Assembly: GCA_947632525.1 (NCBI GenBank)
Contig: CANRPQ010000042.1
Location: 1 to 10,342, forward strand
Direction of reading: 5' to 3'
Length of the DNA stretch: 10,342 bases
From: an uncultured Clostridia bacterium
GTDB lineage: Bacteria > Bacillota > Clostridia > TANB77 > CAG-508
Positions 1 through 8,598 of this stretch are shown piece after piece. Both the position numbers and the translations under genes were made by a program. Each line of letters opens with the position of its first letter. Position 1 is the stretch's first letter. The notes under the pieces are model-generated. The model was not told where the DNA came from. It did no database searches and saw only the letters and a program-made list of their open reading frames with translations.

Positions 1-654
1 TTCAATGTTTGCCATTAGTATTGGTTTTTCTTCATCCTCTAGTCTTTGATTAACTTCTTCAAAGTTATCAAGCATAATAATTCCTACGCAAATTTTTGAG
101 TTTTCATATTCTTTTTGTACTTCAATGTCTTGTGTTTTATCTATAAAATATAGAGTTACTATATATTCTTCTTTTGATTTTGTGTATTTTCCTAATATTT
201 CATATATTTTATTACCTATTTCTAGTTCTGTATGGATATTATTTTCAGAATTTTCTGGATTATTTTGAATTTCTAATTTAATTTGTTTTAATAAGTTGTT
301 TAATATATTTTTTATATCAACATTTGCAAATTCACTGCTAAATTTTGTGCTTTTCCAAAATATATTTCCATTTGTTTCGGCTATAACAAGTGGAAATGGC
401 GAATTAATCATTGTGTTTTTTGATGCTTTATCTATATTAAATGTTAGGTCTTGAATATGCTCTGATAGCTCATTCCTACGTTTTTTATTGCTCAAATATG
501 TGTATAGCAATACTAAAGCATATATTATAATAGCTGGAAATATATATTTTGTGTTTAATATACAAATTAGGATTAGTAAAATTGCAATAATAATTAAATA
601 TATTTTGGTTTTTGATATTAATCCTTCAAATACTTTTTTATTATTGTTTGGCAT
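1..654 (-). CDS. gdpP: GdpP-like cyclic-di-AMP phosphodiesterase, N-terminal part (cut by window edge)
   Basis: Only the first 218 residues are in the window; the frame stays open to base 1. Two hydrophobic segments (about residues 18-38 and 39-55) would anchor the protein in the membrane. They are followed by a basic stretch (KKRR near 57-60), a PAS-like domain (about 84-175, with SPFPLVIAETNGNIFW and LYFIDKTQDIE) and the start of a degenerate GGDEF domain (from about 190, CVGIIMLDNFEEV). This order and wording match B. subtilis GdpP (YybT), recalled from memory. Full-length family members are about 650 residues and end in DHH/DHHA1 domains that hydrolyse c-di-AMP; those domains lie outside the window, so the catalytic part is inferred. 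The ATG at 654 has a GGAGG ribosome binding site five bases upstream. The gene has its own promoter and follows the rpoC terminator, so it is probably not co-transcribed with rpoBC. In B. subtilis gdpP sits by rplI and dnaC; the genes downstream here are not visible. Confidence 0.88.
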   Translation of the reverse strand, partial: MPNNNKKVFEGLISKTKIYLIIIAILLILICILNTKYIFPAIIIYALVLLYTYLSNKKRRNELSEHIQDLTFNIDKASKNTMINSPFPLVIAETNGNIFWKSTKFSSEFANVDIKNILNNLLKQIKLEIQNNPENSENNIHTELEIGNKIYEILGKYTKSKEEYIVTLYFIDKTQDIEVQKEYENSKICVGIIMLDNFEEVNQRLEDEEKPILMANIE

Positions 655-683
655 AAATGCCTCCTTTTTTATTTATGCATATA

Positions 684-712
684 ATTGTACAACGTTTCTT
701 GTTTTTTGTCAA
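684..712 (-). promoter_or_regulatory. Sigma-A promoter of gdpP
   Basis: Read on the minus strand, a perfect -35 TTGACA (712-707) and a -10 TACAAT (689-684) are separated by 17 bp. The predicted transcription start is near 677, giving a 5' leader of only about 23 nt before the gdpP ATG. No operator or riboswitch is visible in so short a leader. Confidence 0.85.
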
Positions 713-731
713 TTTAAAAAATAAGATGAAA

Positions 732-810
732 GGCATTTTGCCAAGTAAGTCTTCTAAGTAGGTGCAAAATACATGCCGTTCGTTTCACTCAGGTGAATTT
801 AGGTACCTAA
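732..810. other. Gap between rpoC terminator and gdpP promoter: small palindromes only
   Basis: No gene is seen here. An interrupted inverted repeat pairs GGCATTTTGC (732-741) with GCAAAA (764-769) and TGCC (774-777), with a four-base bulge. A perfect 12-bp palindrome, TTAGGTACCTAA, lies at 799-810, next to a short TTCAC/GTGAA hairpin (784-797). These sit just upstream of the gdpP -35 and could be regulator sites or chance; nothing in the sequence decides. Confidence 0.3.
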
Positions 811-821
811 CCTGTTATATA

Positions 822-858
822 TATAAAAAGAGGCAGTGGTTTCCTGCCTCTTTTTATA
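822..858 (-). terminator. Rho-independent terminator after rpoC (works in both directions)
   Basis: A perfect 15-bp stem (822-836 with 844-858, core AGAGGCAG/CTGCCTCT) closes a 7-base loop. A-rich and T-rich arms flank the GC core, so transcripts on either strand would carry a U-tract. For minus-strand transcription it lies about 70 bases past the rpoC stop and before the gdpP promoter, so it separates the two transcription units. Confidence 0.9.
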
Positions 859-872
859 AGTTTCATTTGTTC

Positions 873-916
873 GTGTAGTTGCAATCAACGTACACATGTA
901 ACAAATTTTTATTTGT
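873..916 (-). other. Two small hairpins in the rpoC 3' untranslated region
   Basis: Between the rpoC stop (tandem TAA TAA) and its terminator are a perfect 6-bp hairpin ACAAAT/ATTTGT with a four-base loop (901-916) and a 9-bp stem with one bulged base, GTGTA-GTTG paired with CAAC-TACAC (873-895). They may protect or process the 3' end; their function is unknown. Confidence 0.4.
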
Positions 917-925
917 AATGTTTTA

Positions 926-3900
926 TTAGTTTGTTGTATTTGCAGTAGTTTGTTCTTCCTCATTTTCTTCTGTGTTAATATGTGTATTTTTGTAAATTGG
1001 AAGTCCTGTTCCTGCTGGAATTAATTTACCAATAATAACATTTTCTTTTAGTCCAATTAATTCATCTGTTCTTCCTTTAACAGCTGCTTCTGTTAGTACT
1101 CTTGTAGTTTCTTGGAATGATGCTGCTGATAAGAAACTTTCTGTTGCTAATGATGCTTTTGTAATACCAAGTAGTAGACGTTTTCCTTCTGCAGGTTTTT
1201 TACCTTCTTGTTTTGCCTTTTCATTTGCCTGTTCAAATTCATAAACATCTACTAGAGAACCAGCAAATAATTCAGTATCTCCATTATCTTCTACTCTTAC
1301 TTTTTTAAGCATTTGTCTACCAATTACTTCAATGTGTTTATCATTGATATCAACACCTTGGTTACGATAAACTTTTTGAACTTCTTGTACTAAATATTCA
1401 AATACTCCTTCTGGTCCTTTTATTAATAAGATGTCATTTGGATTGATTGAACCTTCTGTTAGAGGGTCACCCGCTTTTACTGTATCACCATCTTTTACTT
1501 TTAATTTAGCACCAAATGGAATTGTATATGTTTTAGAATTGTCTTTAGAAGTAATAATAGCTTCTTTCTTTTTCTTTTCTTCAGAGATTTTAACTGTACC
1601 GTCAATTTCAGTAATAACAGCTAATCCCTTTGGTTTACGAGCTTCAAATAGCTCTTCAACTCTTGGAAGACCTTGTGTGATATCTGCTACACCTGCAACA
1701 CCACCAGAGTGAATAGTTCTCATTGTAAGCTGTGTACCAGGTTCACCAATAGATTGTGCAGCAATAATACCAACAGATTCTCCAATATTAACCAAATCAC
1801 GTGTTGCTAATCCCATACCATAACATTTACGGCAAACACCATGTTTTGTATGGCATCCAATTACAGAACGTACTTGAACTTTATCAATTCCTGCTGCTAT
1901 TATTTTTTCTGCTATTGCATCCGAAATCATAGTATCAGTGTCTGCTAGTACTTCTTTTGTATTTGGATCTATAATAGGTTCTAATGGGAATCTTCCAACT
2001 AGTCTTTCTTCTAATTTTTCTATAACTTGATTTCCGTCTTTAATGTCTTCTAGTGTAATTCCTTCATGTGTTCCACAATCATCTTCACGAACAATGATGT
2101 CTTGAGATACATCTACTAACCTTCTAGTTAAGTATCCAGAGTCGGCTGTTCTTAAAGCTGTATCTGTTAAACCTTTTCTGGCACCATGGGCAGAAATGAA
2201 GTATTCTAGTGCATCCAATCCCTCACGGAAAGAAGATGTAATAGGAATTTCAACTGTTTTACCAGTAGTACTTGCCATAAGTCCACGCATACCAGAGATT
2301 TGTCTTAATTGGTTTACGTTACCTCTGGCTCCAGATTGACTCATCATATATACTGGGTTCATGTCATCAAAGTTACTTTTCATTGCCTCTGTAACATCGT
2401 CAGTTGCTTTTTCCCAAATTTTAATAACTGAGTTGTATCTTTCCTCGTTTGTTATTAAACCACGTTTATATTGTTTTAATACATTGTTTACTTGCTCATC
2501 TGCATCTTGTAATATTTTCTTTTTAGCTGGTGGTACTTTAACATCATCAATAGATACAGTAATACCAGCTGTTGTAGAATGTTTAAATCCAGTTGATTTT
2601 ATATAGTCTAGTAATTCTGCTGTTGCACTTAATCCATTTGTATTAATTGATTTTGCAATTATTTTTCCTAGGTTCTTTTTAGAAACTGGGAAATCAATTT
2701 CTAATTTGAATAGATTCTCAGGTTGGGTTCTATCAACAAATCCAAGGTTTTGTGGTATACCTTGATTATAAATAATTCTACCAACTGTAGTTTCTATTTT
2801 ACCATTTAGAATTTCTCCATTAACTTCTTTTTCCATTCTTACCCAGATTTTGCTGTGTAAGCCTAAATCATGATTTTCATAAGCCATAATTGCTTCTTCT
2901 GGTGAAGAGTAGTAATTTCCTTCTCCAATTTCTCCTGGTACTTCCATTGTTAAATAGTAAGCACCTAGAATCATATCTTGTGTTGGTACTGTTACTGGTT
3001 TACCATCTTGTGGTTTTAACAAGTTATTAACAGATAACATTAAATATCTTGCTTCTGCTTGTGCTTCTGGTGATAATGGTAAGTGAATAGCCATTTGGTC
3101 ACCGTCGAAGTCAGCATTGAATGCTGTACATACTAATGGGTGAAGTTTGATTGCTCTACCTTCTACTAATACAGGTTCAAATGCTTGAATACCAAGTCTA
3201 TGTAATGTTGGTGCACGGTTCAAAAGTACTGGGTGGTCTTTTATAACATCTTCTAGAATGTCCCATACTTCTGGACGTAATCTTTCTACCATTCTTTTTG
3301 CATTTTTGATATTGTGTGCAATACCACGTCCTACTAGTTCTTTCATAACAAATGGTTTGAATAATTCAACTGCCATTTCTTTTGGTACACCACATTGATA
3401 TAGTTTTAGTTCTGGTCCTACTACAATAACAGAACGTCCAGAATAGTCAACACGTTTACCAAGTAGGTTTTGACGGAATCTACCTTGTTTACCTTTTAAC
3501 ATATCTGATAAAGATTTTAAAGCTCTTCCACCAGCACCTGTTACTGGTCTTCCACGTCTACCATTATCTATTAAAGCGTCTACTGCTTCTTGTAACATTC
3601 TTTTTTCATTACGTACAATAATTTCTGGAGCACCTAGTTCTAATAGTCTTTTTAAACGATTATTTCTATTTATTACTCTACGGTATAAGTCATTTAAGTC
3701 TGATGTAGCAAATCTTCCACCGTCTAATTGAACCATTGGTCTGATATCTGGTGGAATAACTGGAATAACATTCATAATCATCCATTCAGGACGATTTCCA
3801 GATAGTTTAAATGCTTCTACTGTATCTAATCTTTTTACAAGTTTTGCTTTCTTTTGCTCGCTTGCTTTTTCTAACTCTTTCTTTAATTTTTCAGTTAACT

Positions 3901-4459
3901 TGTCTACGTCGATTTCTTTTAATAATTTTTCAATAGCTTCTGCACCCATTTCGGCTTTAAAAGAACCTCTTCCGTATTTTTCTTCTGCATCACGATATTC
4001 TTTTTCAGATAATACTTGATATTTTGATAGTTCGCTTGTTCCTTTATCTGTTACTATATATGATGCAAAATATATTATTTTTTCTAGGTTTCTTGGGGTA
4101 ATATCTAGCATTAATCCAATTCTACTTGGAATTCCTTTAAAATACCAAATATGTGCAACTGGTGCAGCAAGTTCAATATGTCCCATTCTTTCACGTCTTA
4201 CTTTTGATTTTGTTACTTCAACACCACATCTGTCGCAGACAATTCCTTTATATCTTACTCTTTTATATTTACCACAATGACATTCCCAGTCTTTTGTTGG
4301 ACCAAAAATTCTTTCACAGAATAAACCATCTTTTTCTGGTTTTAATGTTCTGTAATTGATAGTTTCTGGTTTTTTTACTTCACCTTTTGACCATTCTCTG
4401 ATTTTTTCATCAGATGCTAGACCAATTTTAATTTTATTAAATATTTCTAATTCGTCCAC
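926..4459 (-). CDS. rpoC: DNA-directed RNA polymerase subunit beta'
   Basis: Encodes the 1177-residue beta' subunit, which carries the active-site magnesium of RNA polymerase and clamps the DNA. Landmarks in order: N-terminal zinc ribbon with C60, C62, C75 and C78; the rudder/lid region with KQGRFRQNLLGKRVDYSGRS (about 324-343); the catalytic loop NADFDGDQM (448-456) with metal-binding D450, D452 and D454; the bridge helix around SQSGARGNVNQLRQISGMRG (707-726); second zinc site C795, C869, C876 and C879; the trigger loop in SIGEPGTQLTMRTIHSGG (903-920, with M913 and H917); and the C-terminal SFQETTRVLTEAAVKGRTD region (1114-1132). Length and layout match Firmicute RpoC, without the large E. 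coli insertion. The start is a GTG (4459-4457). It is the only start codon after an in-frame TAG, and is preceded by GGGGG at a rather long 11-base spacing. The gene is 225 bp downstream of rpoB and has no clear promoter of its own, so it is probably co-transcribed with rpoB. All catalytic and zinc residues are intact. Confidence 0.99.
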   Translation of the reverse strand: MDELEIFNKIKIGLASDEKIREWSKGEVKKPETINYRTLKPEKDGLFCERIFGPTKDWECHCGKYKRVRYKGIVCDRCGVEVTKSKVRRERMGHIELAAPVAHIWYFKGIPSRIGLMLDITPRNLEKIIYFASYIVTDKGTSELSKYQVLSEKEYRDAEEKYGRGSFKAEMGAEAIEKLLKEIDVDKLTEKLKKELEKASEQKKAKLVKRLDTVEAFKLSGNRPEWMIMNVIPVIPPDIRPMVQLDGGRFATSDLNDLYRRVINRNNRLKRLLELGAPEIIVRNEKRMLQEAVDALIDNGRRGRPVTGAGGRALKSLSDMLKGKQGRFRQNLLGKRVDYSGRSVIVVGPELKLYQCGVPKEMAVELFKPFVMKELVGRGIAHNIKNAKRMVERLRPEVWDILEDVIKDHPVLLNRAPTLHRLGIQAFEPVLVEGRAIKLHPLVCTAFNADFDGDQMAIHLPLSPEAQAEARYLMLSVNNLLKPQDGKPVTVPTQDMILGAYYLTMEVPGEIGEGNYYSSPEEAIMAYENHDLGLHSKIWVRMEKEVNGEILNGKIETTVGRIIYNQGIPQNLGFVDRTQPENLFKLEIDFPVSKKNLGKIIAKSINTNGLSATAELLDYIKSTGFKHSTTAGITVSIDDVKVPPAKKKILQDADEQVNNVLKQYKRGLITNEERYNSVIKIWEKATDDVTEAMKSNFDDMNPVYMMSQSGARGNVNQLRQISGMRGLMASTTGKTVEIPITSSFREGLDALEYFISAHGARKGLTDTALRTADSGYLTRRLVDVSQDIIVREDDCGTHEGITLEDIKDGNQVIEKLEERLVGRFPLEPIIDPNTKEVLADTDTMISDAIAEKIIAAGIDKVQVRSVIGCHTKHGVCRKCYGMGLATRDLVNIGESVGIIAAQSIGEPGTQLTMRTIHSGGVAGVADITQGLPRVEELFEARKPKGLAVITEIDGTVKISEEKKKKEAIITSKDNSKTYTIPFGAKLKVKDGDTVKAGDPLTEGSINPNDILLIKGPEGVFEYLVQEVQKVYRNQGVDINDKHIEVIGRQMLKKVRVEDNGDTELFAGSLVDVYEFEQANEKAKQEGKKPAEGKRLLLGITKASLATESFLSAASFQETTRVLTEAAVKGRTDELIGLKENVIIGKLIPAGTGLPIYKNTHINTEENEEEQTTANTTN

Positions 4460-4490
4460 TTTATTTGTAGCCCCCTATTTCTTATTTTTT

Positions 4491-4587
4491 AGTGTCAGTT
4501 TAGAGACGTATTATTAACTAACACTTGTTTTTTTATATTTTTTATTTTCTTCAAAGTGTTAGTTAAAGATACGTCTCAGCCAACACT
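4491..4587. repeat. Pair of inverted palindromic repeat units in the rpoB-rpoC spacer
   Basis: Unit 1 (4491-4525) and unit 2 (4555-4587) are inverted copies of a 33-35 bp sequence. The best-conserved arms are 4503-4526 and 4554-4577: 24 bp with two mismatches, separated by 27 AT-rich bases. Each unit is also palindromic. In the rpoBC message each can form its own stem (AGTGTT.../...AACACT, about 8-10 bp including G-U pairs) with a 13-15 nt loop. The two loops share a perfect 9-base complement (GAGACGTAT and ATACGTCTC). The RNA could therefore form either one long hairpin or two hairpins with kissing loops. The arrangement resembles REP/BIME-type intergenic elements, but no transposase is nearby and the REP GTAG signature is not seen. 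Confidence 0.75.
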
Positions 4588-4598
4588 TTTTCAGGGTT

Positions 4599-4671
4599 TT
4601 CACAATTACTAACTTAATAATTTACACTGCTGTACAATTCCCTCTGGTCATCATTTAGTTATAACTGTGAA
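4599..4671 (-). other. Imperfect long-range stem just after rpoB
   Basis: TTCACA...ACTAA (4599-4612) pairs with TTAG...TGTGAA (4655-4671): 6 bp outer and about 6 bp inner helix with small bulges, closing about 40 bases. It lies immediately past the rpoB stop (4685). With the inverted repeats downstream, most of the 225-bp spacer can be folded. It is not followed by a U-run, so it is not a terminator. Confidence 0.4.
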
Positions 4672-4684
4672 GGCTATTCAATTA

Positions 4685-7600
4685 TTACTCATTATCATCA
4701 TCTAAAATGTCTTGATCATTTAAAAGATTATCTTCACCTAAGTCTGTATCATCTAGTAGAATTTCTTCATCATCAAATCCCTCAAATAATTCTGTATTGT
4801 CTATATCACTAGTATCTAATAGATTATCCATATCTGTTGAATCTTCTGTTTCCTCTGTATATCCGTCATTTAGTTCTAAATCTACAACAACATTTTCTTC
4901 TTCTGATTCAAATTTTCTACTATCTTCAATACTATTAAAATCAATACCTTCTTCTATATTTTCTTTTAGTTCTAGTTCTTGGTTATCTGGAGATAATAGA
5001 CGAATATCTAATCCTAATGATTGAAGTTCTTTTATTAATACCTTAAATCCTTCTGGTACTCCTGGTTCTGGTACATTTTCACCTTTTACGATTGATTCAT
5101 ATGTTTTAACACGTCCTACAACATCATCTGATTTAACTGTTAGCATTTCTTGTAATGTGTAAGCTGCACCATATGCTTCCAATGCCCAAACTTCCATTTC
5201 TCCGAAACGTTGTCCACCAAACTGAGCTTTACCACCTAAAGGTTGTTGTGTTACCAAAGAGTATGGTCCAGTTGAACGAGCATGTATCTTATCATCTACT
5301 AAGTGGTGTAATTTTAACATATACATAACTCCAACTGTAATTGGGTGATCAAATGGCTCGCCTGTTCTTCCGTCATATACAACTGTTTTTCCGTCTTCTC
5401 TAAGTCCGGCTTTCTTTAATAGTTCTTGGATTTCTTCATCTGTTGCACCGTCAAATACTGGTGTTGCAACTTTAAATCCAAGTGCTCTTGCTGCCATACC
5501 TAAGTGAACCTCTAATACTTGACCTAAGTTCATACGAGAAGGTACACCTAATGGATTTAACACTATGTCTACTGGTGTTCCGTCTGGTAAAAATGGCATA
5601 TCTTCCTCTGGTAAAATACGAGATATAACACCTTTGTTACCATGACGTCCAGACATTTTGTCACCAACTGATACTTTTCTCTTTGTTGCAATGTAGCAAC
5701 GAATTACTTGATTTACTCCTGGTCCTAATTCATCAGAGTTATCTCTAGTGAATATTTTAACATCTACTATTGTTCCTGCTTCTCCATGTGGTACACGAAG
5801 TGAGGTATCTCTTACTTCCCTTGCTTTTTCACCAAATATTGCACGAAGCAATCTTTCTTCTGCAGTTAAGTCTGTTTCTCCTTTTGGAGTAACTTTACCA
5901 ACTAGAATGTCTCCAGGTCTAACTTCTGCACCGATACGAATAATTCCGTTTTCATCTAGGTCTTTTAAGCTATCATCACCTACGTTTGGAATATCACGTG
6001 TAATTTCTTCTGGACCTAGTTTTGTATCACGACATTCGCAATCATATTCTTCAATGTGAATAGAAGTATATACATCTTCTTTAACTAATCTCTCGCTAAT
6101 TAATACTGCGTCTTCGTAGTTGTAACCTTCCCAAGTTGTGAATGCAATTAGTACGTTCTTTCCTAATGCCATTTCACCATTTTTGGTAGCTGGTCCGTCT
6201 GCGATTAGATCTCCTTCTTTAATCTTTTCTCCAACGCTTACTACTGGCCTTTGGTTAATACATGTTCCGCCATTAGTACGTTTGAATTTTCTTAAATGGT
6301 ATGTGTCTATTTCGTCTTTTTTATTTCTAATTTGAATTTCATCACTAGTTACCTTTTCAACAATACCGTCATTTTTAGCAAGTACTGTAATTCCTGAATC
6401 TCTAGCTGCTCTATATTCCATACCTGTACCAACAATTGGTGCTTCTGTTGTAAGTAATGGAACTGCTTGACGTTGCATGTTTGATCCCATTAGAGAACGT
6501 TTTACGTCATCGTGCTCTAGGAAAGGAATCATTGCTGCTGCAACTGATACTAATTGTTTTGGTGATACGTCTACAAAGTCTACTTGGTTTTTATCTACCA
6601 TTGTAATTTCTTCTTTATGACGTACACGAATTCTATCATTTACAAATTGACCTTTTTCATTTAATGGTTCAGATGCTTGTGCAATAATGTATTTATCTTC
6701 TTCATCTGCTGGCATGTAAATAACTTCATCTGTTACTTTGCCAGTTTTGTGGTCAACTTTACGATATGGTGTTTCTATAAATCCATATTCATTAATAATT
6801 GCAAATGAAGAAAGTGCTGATATAAGTCCAATGTTTGGTCCTTCTGGAGATTCAACTGGGCATAGTCTACCATAGTGTGTATAGTGGATATCACGTACTT
6901 CAAATCCTGCTCTTTCTCTTGAAAGTCCACCAGGTCCTAAAGCTGAAATTCTTCTTTTATGTGTTAATTCAGAAAGTGGATTGGTTTGGTCCATAAATTG
7001 TGATAATTGTGAACTTCCAAAGAACTCTCTAATTGATGATGTAATTGGTTTTGTATTGATTAGAGCTTGTGGAGTAATTGCATCTAGGTCTTGAATTGTC
7101 ATTCTTTCACGAACTACTCTTTCTAGTCTTGTTAAACCAATTCTAAATTGGTTTTGCAATAATTCACCAACACAACGTATACGACGATTTCCTAAATGGT
7201 CGATATCATCTACATTTCCAAGTCCATGTTCTAGATTTAATAAATAGCTTATAGAAGCAATTATATCTTCAGTGGTAACATGTTTTGGAACTAATTCATC
7301 CATACGTTCTTTGATTACATCGTGTAAGTTTTTCTTATCAGTAGTATCTATAATTGATTTTAGAACATTGTAATTTACCATTTCTTTAATATGTAGGTCA
7401 CTTAAGTCTACTTTTGGTAAAATACTATGGATGTTAACTGTACTGTTTCCAATTACTTTAACTGGCTTGTCTTCAATTTTAACATCTACAATATTTATAC
7501 CAGAGTTTTGTATTTTAATTGCAGTTTCTTCTGATATTACTGTATCTTTTTCTGCTAATACTTCTCCTGTTTCTGAATCGATAATGTCATTGAATGCAAC

Positions 7601-8464
7601 TTTTCCTTCAATTCTATTTGCTAGGCTTAATTTTTTATTAAATTTGTATCTACCTACTTTTGCTAAATCATATCTTCTTGGATCAAATAATAATCCATTG
7701 AATAGGTTTCTAGCTGCATCAGCTGTTGGAAGTTCTCCTGGTCTTAATTTTTTGTATATTTCAATTAAAGCTTCATCTTGTGTTTTAATTGGGTCTTTTT
7801 GAAGAGTTTCTTTTATTTTATTTTCTTCTCCAAATAATTGTAAAATTTGTTCATCTGATACAATACCAATTGCTTTTAAAAGTGTTGTAACAGGAATTTT
7901 TCTAGTTCTATCAACTCTTGCATAGAATATGTCATTTCCGTCTGTTTCATATTCAATCCATGCACCACGAATAGGCATAACAGTAGATGTATAAATTTTT
8001 CTTCCTGTTTTGCTATCAAATTCTTCTGCATAGTAGCAACCTGGTGAACGAACTAATTGGCTTACTACAACTCTTTCTGCACCATTGATTACGAAAGTAC
8101 CACTATCTGTCATTAATGGGAAATCGCCAAGATAAATTACTTGTTCTTTAATTTCACCTGTTTCACGATTGATAAGTCTTACTTTTACATGTAATCTGGT
8201 AGAATATGTAGCGTCACGCTCTTTTGCTTCTTCTAGTGTGTATTTAGTTTTTTCTTCCATGTAATAATCTAAGAATTCAAGTACTAGGTTTCCAGAATAA
8301 TCAATAATTGGTGAAATATCTCTTAATACTTCTCCTAATCCTTCTTCTACAAACCAATCATAAGAATCTTTTTGAACTTTGATTAAATTTGGCATTTCAA
8401 CTGAATCACCAATTTTAGCAAAGGTCTTACGAGAACATTTCTCGTGCTTAATCTCTTTTAACAA
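4685..8464 (-). CDS. rpoB: DNA-directed RNA polymerase subunit beta
   Basis: Encodes the beta subunit, which with beta' forms the catalytic cleft and binds rifamycins. The start chosen is TTG at 8464 (1259 residues). AGGGGTGATT, close to the full anti-16S complement, lies 8 bases upstream of it. The frame also has a GTG at 8473, but that codon lies inside this ribosome binding site and has none of its own. Landmarks, numbered from TTG: rifampicin region GSSQLSQFMDQTNPLSELTHKRRIS (483-507), with D492, H502 and S507 wild type (E. coli D516, H526, S531); SPEGPNIGL (539-547); active-site lysines K936 and K944 in SVGDKMSGRHGNKG; and the beta' -contacting C-terminal motif GGQRFGEMEVWALEAYGAAYTLQEML (1083-1108). 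After about residue 1163 comes a 97-residue acidic tail with 41 Asp/Glu and three basic residues, longer than I recall in Bacillus. The gene is preceded by its own promoter and a long structured leader, not by rplL. Confidence 0.99.
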   Translation of the reverse strand: MLKEIKHEKCSRKTFAKIGDSVEMPNLIKVQKDSYDWFVEEGLGEVLRDISPIIDYSGNLVLEFLDYYMEEKTKYTLEEAKERDATYSTRLHVKVRLINRETGEIKEQVIYLGDFPLMTDSGTFVINGAERVVVSQLVRSPGCYYAEEFDSKTGRKIYTSTVMPIRGAWIEYETDGNDIFYARVDRTRKIPVTTLLKAIGIVSDEQILQLFGEENKIKETLQKDPIKTQDEALIEIYKKLRPGELPTADAARNLFNGLLFDPRRYDLAKVGRYKFNKKLSLANRIEGKVAFNDIIDSETGEVLAEKDTVISEETAIKIQNSGINIVDVKIEDKPVKVIGNSTVNIHSILPKVDLSDLHIKEMVNYNVLKSIIDTTDKKNLHDVIKERMDELVPKHVTTEDIIASISYLLNLEHGLGNVDDIDHLGNRRIRCVGELLQNQFRIGLTRLERVVRERMTIQDLDAITPQALINTKPITSSIREFFGSSQLSQFMDQTNPLSELTHKRRISALGPGGLSRERAGFEVRDIHYTHYGRLCPVESPEGPNIGLISALSSFAIINEYGFIETPYRKVDHKTGKVTDEVIYMPADEEDKYIIAQASEPLNEKGQFVNDRIRVRHKEEITMVDKNQVDFVDVSPKQLVSVAAAMIPFLEHDDVKRSLMGSNMQRQAVPLLTTEAPIVGTGMEYRAARDSGITVLAKNDGIVEKVTSDEIQIRNKKDEIDTYHLRKFKRTNGGTCINQRPVVSVGEKIKEGDLIADGPATKNGEMALGKNVLIAFTTWEGYNYEDAVLISERLVKEDVYTSIHIEEYDCECRDTKLGPEEITRDIPNVGDDSLKDLDENGIIRIGAEVRPGDILVGKVTPKGETDLTAEERLLRAIFGEKAREVRDTSLRVPHGEAGTIVDVKIFTRDNSDELGPGVNQVIRCYIATKRKVSVGDKMSGRHGNKGVISRILPEEDMPFLPDGTPVDIVLNPLGVPSRMNLGQVLEVHLGMAARALGFKVATPVFDGATDEEIQELLKKAGLREDGKTVVYDGRTGEPFDHPITVGVMYMLKLHHLVDDKIHARSTGPYSLVTQQPLGGKAQFGGQRFGEMEVWALEAYGAAYTLQEMLTVKSDDVVGRVKTYESIVKGENVPEPGVPEGFKVLIKELQSLGLDIRLLSPDNQELELKENIEEGIDFNSIEDSRKFESEEENVVVDLELNDGYTEETEDSTDMDNLLDTSDIDNTELFEGFDDEEILLDDTDLGEDNLLNDQDILDDDNE

Positions 8465-8498
8465 AAGAATCACCCCTAAAAAATATTAAGCAGAAACT

Positions 8499-8547
8499 AA
8501 ATTTCTATTTTATTACATATGTGGATTATGAAATTTAATAGAAATTT
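8499..8547 (-). other. Stem-loop in rpoB leader near the ribosome binding site
   Basis: AAATTTCTATT (8499-8509) is a perfect complement of AATAGAAATTT (8537-8547), giving 11 bp plus one or two outer pairs around a 27-base loop. It ends about 20 bases upstream of the AGGGG ribosome binding site. Related TAGAAA/TTTCTA segments at 8569-8574, 8585-8590 and 8492-8496 could pair with the same arms, so alternative folds are possible. No start codon is sequestered in the simple fold. Confidence 0.45.
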
Positions 8548-8598
8548 AAAAAATATATTGATTTTAAATAGAAAGTCCTTCTTGTTTCTATAATTAAT

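Noticed and set aside
488..724. Plus-strand open frame of 78 codons over the gdpP start and promoter
   Set aside because: It is antisense to a well-supported GdpP N-terminus and its consensus promoter, and its translation resembles no family.
4491..4587. Insertion sequence remnant or intrinsic terminator between rpoB and rpoC
   Set aside because: There is no transposase remnant or target duplication. In the rpoBC direction the long hairpin is followed by an A-rich stretch, so it would not end transcription.
6953..7027. Rifampicin resistance change in rpoB
   Set aside because: The residues matching E. coli D516, H526, S531, Q513 and R529 are all wild type; the Thr at the N518 position is the normal Firmicute residue as I recall it.
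1431..8000. Several plus-strand open frames of 65-123 codons within rpoC and rpoB
   Set aside because: All lie opposite highly conserved coding sequence, lack ribosome binding sites and give low-complexity Ser/Leu/Phe-rich proteins; they are shadows of rpoB and rpoC.
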